From Leucaena leucocephala (taxonomy: Eukaryota > Streptophyta > Magnoliopsida > Fabales > Fabaceae): 64,000 nucleotides of DNA. Location of the stretch: the NCBI GenBank assembly GCA_037074615.1, contig CM073570.1, positions 16,278,185-16,342,184 on the forward strand. Reading direction: 5' to 3'. The translations under genes were made by a program, and so were the position numbers. Every line of letters begins with the position of its first letter. Position 1 is the first letter of the stretch. Below the pieces are notes generated by a model, which was not told the origin of the DNA, did not search any database, and was given only the letters and a program-made list of their open reading frames with translations. Below are positions 36,742 through 48,488 of this stretch, in pieces.

Positions 36742-38407
36742 AATAATATGAGATGAATGACACCCTAGAATAGGAGGATGACTAATGACCCAATCCTGTC
36801 CCTTTCTTTAATAATGCAATCCACCACAAACTCAACCCTGTCAACGGTGTTTGCCTCCATTTGCTGGACACACACAGACTCTCCTCTCCCATGACTTCAA
36901 CACACAAAGCCTCCTTAAGGAATAGGAACTGAGACTCTTCTACACAATACTACACCTCATTGTCAATGGGTTACGTCAAATAAAATAGGTTAATCTCTTA
37001 TAATAATATGAACATTTTTTTTTTATATTTCTATTTTCTCTACATTTTTTCTTTTAATAAATGCATACTTTATGTGAGGGGTGGGTTTTTTTTCTTCAGA
37101 AAATGATACATTATAAATCAAGTATGTTAATAACAATAAATATAATATTAATAACACAAAAATCTGTTTTGAAATTTACATAATCTTTTTCCTGTCATTT
37201 TTCCTTTTTTTTTTTTTTTGGACATGGGGAAGCATTCAAAATGTAGAAAGTTGGAGATAAGGCAATAAAATGGAATAATAAATGAAGTGGGAGGGGGCCC
37301 ATGTGAGACAGGCAGCAATAGGCGGTGCCGGAGGGAACGCTACGGCCTATCTCTGACTTTTGATCCCAACATCCTCAACGGTGCTAACGGTGCTGTCACT
37401 CCCCGTTGCTGCCCCATGACTATATACTTTATTTCAAACTACTAATTCACTTTTTTGAAGGAATAAGCATTTAATAACTTAAGATTATGGATAAGATTAA
37501 ATCCGTCGTGCCCTACTACTACTGTATAAGACGATTGAGAAATATTCATTCATATTCAACTTAACGTTGATTTTTATTTCTATGTATTTTGCATTTATTC
37601 CATTTCCATATCTGTTTATGTTTATGGGATCTATGACGCCGACACCGACACCGGCCCCGCCAAGAATCCAACTCAGATTTCTCCTATCTGGGTCAATACC
37701 ATTTGTTCTCTCATTAATGGACCTGCTTTTAATTCAGCCATGCCTTTTCTTTTTTTCTTTTTTGTTTGTGTGTAAGAAAGACAGCGTACATTCATGCACA
37801 CATTATCCTTCTTGCATGTTTAAATTACGTTGTCCTAAAACTCTTGTTTTTTTGTTTTAGAAATATTAAAAGTTGTGCAATGTTACTTTACTGTTAGCAA
37901 CTGTTAATATCAGTTGGACTGAAATTGACCTAATAATCTGATGTGTGATGCCATATATTATTTTGCCATATCATCATCATTATTGCATAATTAAAAACAT
38001 TAAAGCAAAAAAACCATGCACCCTTAAGTCATCAAGCAGCTTCACCATGAACCTCAACGATTTCAATGGCAAAACCCCTTCTCACCTCTTCATCGATCTT
38101 GCCCAAAGAAAGAGAGAGAAGACCAGCAATCGGCTACACTCAAGCTCCTTCTTATATATTCAAATTTTATGTAAGATTAAAATTAAAAAAAATCATACTT
38201 ACATTAAGTTTTTTGAATATATTTCGTTAAGTTCTCAAATAACACATGATCATGTGTACTATTTGTTATGTGAGTTTAAATTAAATAAAGATATTAAAAA
38301 ATAGGACAGATGACCAAATAAAATTAGAGAATTTGACAAAATAAATATAAAGAATTTAATCTAAATTTTCTCTTAAAAAATTATTTAAATTTTTATAAAG
38401 TTAAATA

Positions 38408-38873
38408 GGGGTGTTCATGGGTGTCCCGTCCCGGGTGACCCGTTCCTATTTCAGAGATTTCAGGACGGATCTGTCCCGTCCCAAAACGGACCGGTACAGG
38501 TCCCCTTCAGGACGGGATAATATTAGGATCGGGACGGGACGGTTCTCGACACGACCCTCGGGTCATCCCGTCCCATCCCGATTTTTTTTTCTTTTTTCCT
38601 GTTATAAATTATACTTAATGAAAAATAAATTTTTTTTTGTTTCTTTTTGTAAATCATATCAAGTAGTAATAGTAATATTTAGAGGAAGTTGTTGTAATTT
38701 TTTATATAAAATAATTTATAAAAGAATATTTTTATATTCTTTTTTTAAAAAAAAAGTTTGGGAATTCCCGACCCGTCCTGGTCCTGAAGGGGATCAGGAC
38801 ATATTCAGGACGGGACGGGACATGGGATACAAGACGGGGTTATCCCGATCCCGTCCTGACCCATGAACACCCG
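38408..38873. mobile_element. Non-autonomous DNA transposon-like element with terminal inverted repeats
   Basis: The ends are GGGGTGTTCATGGGT (38408-38422) and its inverse ACCCATGAACACCCG (38859-38873), 14 of 15 matching. The element is flanked by an identical 12-bp direct repeat, TAAAGTTAAATA (38396-38407 and 38874-38885), the expected footprint of insertion. Inside, both ends carry GC-rich phrases built on GGGACGGGAC or CCCGTCCC and 'CCCCTTCAGGAC' in opposite orientation, around an AT-rich centre. It is 466 bp with no plausible protein. A target repeat of 9-12 bp would suit a MULE-like group better than hAT (8 bp); the class is uncertain. Confidence 0.8.
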
Positions 38874-39524
38874 TAAAGTTAAATATACTTTTAATTAACA
38901 ATGTGAAAAAGAAAAAGAGTGTAGAATCTTCTAAAAAGATATAATAAAAGATAAAAAAGAACATCTAATGAAATATTTAAATAAATTTTTTTATTAACAA
39001 TATATCTAAAAAGTTAGTTATTGATATAATAAAATATTGATATTATGTGATATATATAACTGATTACATTTAATAGTATAGTGCTTCTTATGTTGTAAAA
39101 TTTAATATGTGTAGTTCTATTTTTTTAAAATATTGTGAAAGTTTATTGGAGTTTCATGATTTTTTTTGTTAATTATATAAAAGGGAAGTAACAGAAGAGA
39201 TTGAATAATGGGATGGAGAGAGATAGATGCTTGAAATGAATGGGGGATGCTTCCTCTTGGTCGTACCAGTGCAACGCTCCTTCACATGCTCCATTACCAT
39301 TCACATCTTCATCCCCATACAAACAACCTCATCTCTCTCTCTCTCTCTATATAGACACACACATGCATGTATACGTTTGTGAGAGAGAGGGGCTATGGCA
39401 TATTACAATTTCATATTTCTTTTTTTTCCTTTCATTTTTTTTCAAATAAATGGAAAATGGTCACAGAAACCTATCCAAAAAGATACCCTCATTTATATTT
39501 TGCTATTGTCCAATCACACTAATG

Positions 39525-39927
39525 TGTGTTCGGTTTAAAAAAGAATTTGGATTTAAATCATAGTTTGGATCCAAAAATATTAAAATTGATTATTGATAAA
39601 ATCACAGTTTCTCTCATTTGAAATTATAGTTTTTTAGAAGTGAATTCAAATAATTTTTACATGCATTTTTCAAATATTCTCATAAGAAATTACAATTTTG
39701 CCACTATAATTTCTTGCCCATTTGCTATGTCTTATCTCTCTTTTAATTATGTATTTATCATTTTATCTTGTGGCATTTATGTTAATTTACCCATAAACTA
39801 TTTTAATAACAACGGTCTAAACACTTATTTTTTTTAAATTAATTTTTATACAAAATATATCTACAAATTTATTTTATAATTAATTTTTTTAAAAATCTAT
39901 TTTTCATAAGTTAAACCAAATACAAGC
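39525..39927. mobile_element. MITE-like inverted repeat
   Basis: GTGTTCGGTTTAAA near 39526 is mirrored by TTAAACCAAATACAAGC at 39911-39927. Poly-A/T-rich sub-ends follow on both sides. Ends of the 'TGTTTGGTT' type are common in plant hAT- and PIF-like MITEs. No target repeat was confirmed. Confidence 0.4.
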
Positions 39928-40339
39928 TATGCTATAAAGGCATCATGCCAAGAGAGATTAGTGAAGGATCAAAAACTAATATTAAGGTTTTGAGTTGATC
40001 TAACAAGCTAATCAATACATTAATTTGCTTCTTGTAAACATAATCCACTCTACTATTTCCTCATACACTTCTGCTGCCCTAAATGTTGCATATAACTCCA
40101 CAATTTTCAAATGCCTTGGCAAAACCATTGTACTCATATGTTTCAATTTTACACATTTATACAAACTTTAAGATTAAGATAAAGGTACAATATTGATGAC
40201 TTCTAAATAATGTAATTGTTTTTAATTTCTTATACTTTATATTGTTTTTTTAAGGAAACTTTTCTCCATTTACATCATATTTACAAGGAAAAAATGTAAG
40301 TCTTTTTACAAAATATGGGACTTAGTATATATATATATT

Positions 40340-40505
40340 TTGTATAAAATATTTTAGGTGAGTTTAATATCGGTCTCTTATTAAAATTATGATATAATTT
40401 TTGGGTTTAGAGAATATTTATAAATGATTTATAAAATTATCTATTAAAAGAGTTCTCATAACAATAATAAAAAATAATTTTATATTCTTATAATATATAA
40501 ATTAT
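40340..40505 (-). repeat. Reverse copy of the 36228 repeat family
   Basis: The reverse complement reads 'ttattattgttatgagaact', then 'agataattttataaatcatttataaatatt'. This matches the copies at 22497 and 36228 block by block. Confidence 0.5.
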
Positions 40506-42537
40506 TTATATAAATTGTTATTGGCTCATGGGACTTATTATAAGGAACATGACTAAACTCGCGGAAATGCGAAATGAGAGACTGAGAAGCTTCCTTGTAC
40601 GGAACCCTTAGGCCCAGTCATCAAATCACATGACTTGTTCTTTTGCCTCGGCTCCCTACCTTCGAAACACTTTTTTTCACCCATAATCCTCGATATAAAT
40701 TATGAAAAATTAAACAAATTGTATTATTTACAATATTTACCTTGTTTGGATGAGAAAAAAAATTAAGAAAAAAATACTAGAAAGAAAAACTCTAAAAAAT
40801 AATTTTTTTATTCATAATATTTAATCTCCTTTATTTTTTTTCTTATTTTGTCATCAAAATATAATTTTAAAGTTCAAATAAATTTGTTATACCTTCGTGG
40901 CCGTTTGTAAATTGAAAGCCCACATATGTGGATTCCTAATATTTATGTAAATAAACAAATTGTTAAGATAGAAAATTATCTCACTTCTATAAAGATTCTA
41001 TAAATAGGAGAAAATAAATTTAAATTTAAAAAAATTATAATTATTAGAAGATATAAAAATCCTTTATACTCTAAATTTTTAAAAAATAATTTTATTAAAT
41101 AAAAAATTTTAAATAGACATGATCTCATGCTTTAATTTATATTTTATATTTAATCTGTATATATATATTAATTTTCTTGAAATAAATTATGTACACTTAT
41201 TTTTATTTAAATAATTAGTTGGATTATGCACGATTGATTATTCTTTTTCGGGGGAAGCCCATGCCTCATGGCCTCAAAGTAAATGCAATATGCTTTACTG
41301 CTTTCAATTTTGGAGAAACTATCCTCCAATACTTTATATTATTTTTTAATTATATCTAATATTTTAATTTTATTTATAATATATTTAATATTTAAAATTA
41401 TAAATAAAATTAGAGTATACTCATAAGAAAATACACGAGGTTATTAAATGTTATTTTATCTTTCATTTTTTGGTCAAGCTTTAGTGCTTCCATTTTATTT
41501 TTAAATAAAATCAATAATTCAGCTGCGATTTGACAACTGAAAATCAAATCAAGTTAAAAAAACGATATTTTAGTTGAAAAATTATTACTATGATAAAACC
41601 ATCATTGATATTATGCATTTAAAAGTTTGTGCAAACAAAATGAAATTCCTTTCTCTTAAACCAACCTGTCTTTCATTGTATTAGTGAAGAAATGGACTTA
41701 TAATTATTTTTTCACATACTCGAAGGAATATATATATATTAAAAAAGATTGTTATCCATCGTATAGTTTCCTACTTTCCTTTTCTCCTACACAAATCCTC
41801 CTTTGTCTATTCGTCTCTTATCATTATCATTTATTCGCAGGTTTTTCAACTCAATCATTTCAGGTCAAATGGGGAAAATGATTTTTTTTTTTATTTTTTG
41901 ATTAAAAACGAAATTCATTTTTCTCGTTGCAACAAAACAGGCTTTTTAGTTCCCCCTAGCTGCTTTAATTTAAACGACATCATCTTAAAATGATTTTAGA
42001 CGATATCTTCGCTAGCAAAACGGCAGCAAAATAGGCTTTAGAGAGCTACTAGTACTACCTCTTTAAAAAATAAAAAGATGCCTTCAGCAGGAAAAATAAA
42101 AACAAAAAGTAAAACTAAAAAGATATCACATGTACACACGTGCTCTGTTGAATTTATAAACGAAGCAGATAAAAATCTTTAAATTTTAAAGTTAAAAAAT
42201 GAAGTACTATAATTAAATAGATAATTGCTCATATCCGGGGAAAATAAAAGAAAAAAAAAAGGAGAGGGAATTGCTCATCCGTCTTCACTGTACAAAACAA
42301 ACAGCATATAAACTATTTTATTTATATATATAATAAATATTTAATTATGAACCCTTTGCTCTATATTGCTATTCCATATTGTTCCGTAACAGTACAATAC
42401 TACAACTTTTTACGTTAACCTTTTCCAATTCCTCAATGCTTGTCTTGTTTACAGCACAAACCCCAATGCCTTTACCAAAATTAAAATTCAATTTTTTTTT
42501 TCCTTATTAGTGAACAAAGAGAAGGAAATAAGAAATG

Positions 42538-43743
42538 TTATGAACCGGATACTGACTCTGCCAGTTTCCCAATCCTCTCCACCAATTCAGGCGATAACTT
42601 TTTAACCGGTTTCCGTTCCTTTTCCCGTCGAAAGTCGAATCCTAAGGCGTCCGACACCTCCTCGGAGCTCCACCCGGCTTTACGGAGTGAATCCGATAAC
42701 CGATCCGCTTTCAGCAACAGAGCATCCAGCGCCGCTTGATTATCTAGCACCACCATCTCTCCTTCGAAGAACCCTGACGCGGATACCTCCACGATTTCGG
42801 ATACATCCGACTCGCTCCAACCGCCTTCTCTCAAAACCGACCCGATTTTCTCTATGTACTCGTCTACCCATTTCGGGATTACGGACCGGGGTAACTCGAT
42901 AAATCTGCCCGGCGAAGAAGTTGACGACGACGAGGAGTTCCTACGCCGCCGATCAGCGGCGGCATCGCTCCAGAACTCGACCCACCTCGGTGTTCTTCCA
43001 CCTGCGACGATTCCTGTGTCTAAGCTCCTCCTCGAGAAGTTGGTCGAAGAACCCGCGGATTTCTCGCTAACGGATCTCTGCTTCTTCAGTATAAGATCGG
43101 ATTCGGAGCTCTGGAAAAGAGACTCGCGATCAAAGAAATCCGATAGATCCAAACCGCAACAGAAGATCCTATTCTCGTCCACGAAGAATATAGGATTCCC
43201 AGCTAGGGAGGGATTGCAAGGAATGTAACAATGGTTGAAGATGGGAATCAACAGAGGAGCTCGCTTGAGCGAATTCCTGGCGATTCGTAACGACTTTTCC
43301 GGTTCACATGGCCTCGGACCCCAGGACTTGGACCAGAAAGTATTCCTAGCAATTTGAAAACAAATCGCAGCGATTGGTAAATCCAGCGAAGCACGAAGGT
43401 GGAGTCGAGCGCCAGGGGAGCGCCAGTCTGGGAATCCTGGGCCGACGGGAAGGCCAGCGGCGAGAACGGCCCGAAGGTCCGGCGGGAATGCGAAGCCGAA
43501 CTCAGCCTCGGCTCGAGCAAACTCCGCATCGGAGAGACCAGGCTGAACCTGTATGCCTGAGCTGCGGAGGTGACTGATGACTTTATCCGCCAGAGAAGAA
43601 AACGACAGAAGGCCGTTACGAGCAGGTAGGGAGGAGGACGAGGAGGAAGAGGCCGGAACGGAGGCGGCACGGGCAGAGAGTCGCCGTAGGCCGGCAATAT
43701 GAGCCGGATTAAGACCGGTCATCCTCCGGTCTACGTCAACCAT
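42538..43743 (-). CDS. Plant protein of unknown function with an SMI1/KNR4(SUKH)-like region
   Basis: This is an intronless gene of 401 residues, GC-rich against its surroundings. It matches my memory of the uncharacterised Arabidopsis pair At3g50340/At5g67020. Residues 70-108 (LSDAEFARAEAEFGFAFPPD and on to PDW) look like the start of an SMI1/KNR4 (SUKH) fold. Residues 163-204 (LLIPIF..CYIPCNPS..NPIFFVDENRIFCCGLDLSDFF) look like its later strands. A Ser-rich linker (about 31-38, and again around 270-280) surrounds less ordered parts. Near the C-terminus two short helical repeats share the pattern LREGGWSESDVSEI and LRKAGWSSEEVSDA. No signal peptide or membrane segment is visible. The SUKH reading is inference; function is unknown. 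The ATG at 43743 is the first of the frame and follows a TATA box by about 230 bases. Confidence 0.85.
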   Translation of the reverse strand: MVDVDRRMTGLNPAHIAGLRRLSARAASVPASSSSSSSLPARNGLLSFSSLADKVISHLRSSGIQVQPGLSDAEFARAEAEFGFAFPPDLRAVLAAGLPVGPGFPDWRSPGARLHLRASLDLPIAAICFQIARNTFWSKSWGPRPCEPEKSLRIARNSLKRAPLLIPIFNHCYIPCNPSLAGNPIFFVDENRIFCCGLDLSDFFDRESLFQSSESDLILKKQRSVSEKSAGSSTNFSRRSLDTGIVAGGRTPRWVEFWSDAAADRRRRNSSSSSTSSPGRFIELPRSVIPKWVDEYIEKIGSVLREGGWSESDVSEIVEVSASGFFEGEMVVLDNQAALDALLLKADRLSDSLRKAGWSSEEVSDALGFDFRREKERKPVKKLSPELVERIGKLAESVSGS

Positions 43744-43971
43744 TGTAATCTAATAGCAAGAGGCGATCTGCTTTTTTGTTCCGAAATCGATCTGGGTCAG
43801 TGGCCGTATCTTCCGAGTGTACTGGAGTTACAGTTTGGCAGTTTTCTGGCTTGAGCTAGAGAATCAAAATGAGAAAGATGGAGGGAGAGAAGTGAGAGAG
43901 AAAAGCTTGGAACTCCAAGGTAGTGGAGTGCTTTTCCGCAGGAGTCTTTAGCATGTGGAGAAAGCTTCGTA

Positions 43972-43978
43972 ATTTATA
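43972..43978 (-). promoter_or_regulatory. TATA box of the 401-residue protein gene
   Basis: TATAAAT on the minus strand lies 229 bases before the start codon. The sequence between is GA/CT-rich, like a plant 5' leader. Confidence 0.45.
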
Positions 43979-45785
43979 ACAGCAGGCCTGAGGCCCCACT
44001 GTAGAATTTTCACATATGATTTCTTTCCCAAATAAAAATGATAATGATATCTTATTTCCCTTAATACCCTTGTCATTTTTTAATTACGACTCTCTGAGAA
44101 ACATGTTTATGAATAAAAGAGGTTAAATCCTGATACGCGCTAAGCATCAAAAGATTAACAATGTAGAAAACCGTTGTGAAGTGAGGAAGGCATGAGCTGG
44201 GGAGAAGGGCACAGAAAGAAGGGACAAGGGTGAGCATTGGGGGTTGTTATTTTGTTGGGAGGCTGTCCCTTTATCAGCGGGATTTTCACAATTCACGCCG
44301 TGGTCCTAATTTCACTTCCACTAAATTAAATTAAATGAGATTAATCGAATGCCTTAATTAATCCGAAAATAATCACGGGAGTGAACAGGGAAACAAGAAA
44401 ACAAAGGGGGTGTGTGGAACATGATTTGATGTGGTTTAGAGTAATAAAGCAGAGAAATGATGGGTTGGCTTGGGGAGAACAACACAATGATAGTATCACA
44501 TTGGTGTTGTACTCTTAACGTTAACATGTCTCCTATCTTTCTGAAGGAACATGACCCAAAAGCTAATCGTCTAATCATTGGTCATTACCAATTTGCTTAA
44601 CCGGCATTGTCTCTCCATCACAAAGCATAATTAAATACCCCCTCCCATCCCAAGTACCAATATTAAATTTATATTTCTATAATCCTATGTATACATTACA
44701 TTTATAAGATATATCATTACATTTTTTATATAAATATATAATTTTATTTTTAATTTAATATTGCATTTAATAACTCATAATAAAGATAATTTATTTCTTC
44801 TAAAGGGTGGCTTATCATAAGGAATAGGGTTCTATGCCTAAGACATGTTTTGAATAATTACATGTTTCATTGTACTATCTCTAATTCAAAATATAAGTTG
44901 CAAAAGTTGAGAGGAGTATACTTTTTTTTTTATAAGGTGTAATTTATGTTTGTCTCATCATTTAATATATATTTTTAATTTTATCACACTCTCTCTTAAG
45001 AAGAATATACAAAAATCTAGTGTTCAAATATAACCTAAGATAGTCTAGTCCAATCCGATCTATTATACATAAACTCTATAATAAAATCAAATTAAATTGG
45101 TTTATCGGGTTATAGATCAAATGATCATACCACTTGATCTAGCCTGTTATAACCCGAGTGAATTTTTTTAATATTTTGTCACTTAAATGTTCTTTTCTTT
45201 TATTGTTGTTGGATATTTCTATGAATTTATAATTAAATTTTAATATTTTGGAATGAGTTTTATGTTTTTATAGATAATTTTTATTGTTTTAATTATGTTT
45301 ATCAAGTTAAAATCTTATCTCCTATAAAGAAAAAATATTCAAAAAAAAAAAATTTGAGGTGCTTGACTATCTGGACCAATCTAGATAGTCTACTAAACTA
45401 AATCCAATTCAACTCAACTTCAACTTAAAATTAGATTGGATTAGACTACAGGTTATCTTATTCAATCCAAAATATTATTCAAATTAGACCTCATATTAGA
45501 GACTAACCCCGTTTTGTTTGTTTGGTCTATATATATATCCTTACTCTCTTTTATAACATTTTTTTATATTTTATCTATTGTCTCTCTCACTACTCTTCAT
45601 TAATAACGGTATATTCAGGAAAAATATTATATATCTTATATATTTATTATTTTAAATTAATTTATTAATATAAATAAATTGGTTGTTTGCACTTTATATT
45701 TTAAACTGAAGGGAGTGCAAGATACTACTCCTAACCTAGGAGAGGAATGTCTCCATTTACTTTCCTCTCCACCTACTATTTTAGT

Positions 45786-45817
<32 letters not shown>

Positions 45818-48455
45818 AATCTATTTTAACTAATTTTTATATCCTAAAAATAGTTACTTAAATTATTTAATGTCTTATATTTAAAATTTTTTCTAGTGGT
45901 GTTTCAAACTTTATAGCAGTTAAATATAACTATTTTAAAAATTAAATAACATAAAAATAACTATTTAATGAGAGCTAAAATTTATAATTTTTAGCCTTAT
46001 TTAAGTTGATAGGTATACGGTATACCTTTGAAAAAATAAATTAATATTAGATAATGACAATATGAGAAAAATATGTTACCTCAATTCTAATAATAATAGT
46101 TAGTTGATATTTTTAAATATATTAATTAAATAATATAAAGCGGTTAATTATGATACAATTAAATTATTTAATATGAATTTGTATTATATATTTTTTAATA
46201 TATTTAAATTAATCAATTATATCATATTAGTTATAATTAATTTAATTTATAAAAAATTATCTAACTCTTGATTATAATAGTAAATAATAAATATTCTCAT
46301 ATGGTCTTCTTATAAAAACGATCAGAAAAAATTCTCCTTTAGATGCCTTATAGAAAGCACATGCATACATAGATACACATATATACATATATATATATAT
46401 ACATATACATATACATACATACATATATAGACACAGCATATATGAAAATTACAACACCAGAAACGATAGTGAAAAGGGCTTTTAATTAATGAAAGGCTTG
46501 TGATTTCAATCTCTTCACAGGAAGGGTTACTTTCAGAAGCGGCTTCTCCATTCAATTTCCACCACCTTCCCCACTTTAATTTAAAGCCCCCTGTGACATT
46601 TGACAATTGATCATTCCTACCCACCCCTTTCTTATCAAACCTCCCCTTTCTCTTATTTTCTTCTCATTTGTGTATTTTCCTCTCCATTTTTATATATTCC
46701 TATAAAGTATAAATTCCCTTTCGACCGGACAATTTCCAACACTCACTCGGCTTCACATTTTCATCGTCATTATTTATATCTCGTAATATTTTTTATTTTA
46801 AACAACAAATATAGTAAAACAATATTTTCTTAATATTTAATCATTTTAAAACCATAAATAAAATTTCAAAGGCTAAAGTATTATCTAACACCACCTTAAT
46901 ACTTATCAAATATTTAATATAAGATATATTTAACTAATTTAATTTAATTAATTAATATCACATACTCTTTTTTAAAACACATTAATCATCTTCCTTAATT
47001 ATCTCTATTCCTCTTTTACTTAATTTTTATTGAGAGAGTATCGATATAGTTAATTTAAAAAATTGATAAATATAAAAAATATGTATTATACTTAAGACTA
47101 ATATCAACTATTCAATTATATCATATATTAAGGATTAAAAGAGTATTATTTTTCAATTACATTCAATATTATAATCTTATTTATGGTAGATCTAATACTT
47201 TTATGTTATTTTCTTTATACTTCAAATACCCTAATTTTATTTATAATATATCTAGTACTCTAAATTATAAATAAGATTATGTATTGGATGTACAAGAAAA
47301 AATATTAGGGTACTAGATATATTATAAATATAATTATGCTGTTGGATATTATTAAAAATAATTAATATCTTTATTGTAACAACTTCAATTTCAATTTATT
47401 AAGAAATAACATGAGAAACTGTTAATAAATTTCAGGGCAAGGTCTCTCTCACATCACAAGTTAGAAAACAAAGGTATAGAAAGGACAAATAAAAGACAAG
47501 AAATGATAGCATTAAAGTGAGTCACCGATCTTAGCTCTAACCTTCTTTTGGACTATGTCGTCAAAGTTTAGTATTGAAAAAGCAAGCATGAATAAGCAAC
47601 TACTAATTAAGATTAATAGGGGAATCCTAGAAAGTACTCAGACAGGCTAGTGAATAACGATTTGGCGCCGATTACAAAAGGCAATTCTAATTATTATGCC
47701 CTTACAATTAAGTTAGAAAGCCGGCATACACAACTCAACAAGCCTGTAACAGTGATATTTTTTCTTCTTCTTTGTTATATCTTTCTTAACGTCTCTTCTT
47801 GACCTTTTGGATGCATGCCCATGGTCGCATTCTATTATGCTCCAAGCAAATTGTGGACGTTATAACATTTGACGGTGGCCACTTTTGATTTATGTCCAAA
47901 CCATTACTTCGTTGTTCCGTTTAAGGTTGTTCCCATCAACTAATGATGGGACGATCAAGTCATCACTAATAACAGACCAGTGGACTAGGTCAAATGTTTA
48001 TTAGTTTATGTGTAATTAGCTGGAAATTAACAACAAAATCTTCCATACACTATGGCAATACCTTCAATATTTAATATAATAACTAGATAATTAACTTTGA
48101 TAGAATAAAAAAAATTAGTTATATTAGTTATTTGTAATAAATATAATTTTATTTTCTTAAAATTTCATCTTTTATCATAAGTATTATTAGGATAGAAATA
48201 TTCAATGCGTATAATTAAAAGTGATATTTTAATAAAATTATAAATTTATAAAATAAAATAAATTAAAATATTATATTTATGATTAAATATGACTATCAAC
48301 TAATTTTTATATGAATAACCACGTGAAATAATAAATATAACCCATATGCATCAATAATATTATAATTTAGTAGCATATAATTTTTTCTATAAATAAATAA
48401 GAGATTGTTGATTTTATGCTACTTTATAACTCTAAGTTATTAGTATATGCCCCTG

Positions 48456-48488
<33 letters not shown>

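Larger units (their letters stand above)
34456..42537. other. Intergenic region rich in small inverted-repeat elements
   Basis: No gene is supportable over about 8 kb. About 34456-34680 is probably the RRM gene 3' UTR. The rest contains the inverted repeat at 35376-35945, the duplicated block at 36165-36741, the 466-bp element at 38408-38873, a MITE-like inverted repeat at about 39525-39927 and a reverse copy of the 36228 family at about 40340-40505. About 37250-37800 is less AT-rich but has no recognisable protein. CT and AT microsatellites occur near 39333. Confidence 0.55.

Noticed and set aside
38411..38866. 151-codon ORF inside the 466-bp element
   Set aside because: It covers the inverted-repeat ends and GC-rich phrases. 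The Arg/Gly/Pro-rich product reflects repeat composition.
42687..43697. Several ORFs overlapping the 401-residue gene in other frames
   Set aside because: They are shadows caused by the GC-rich coding sequence on the minus strand.
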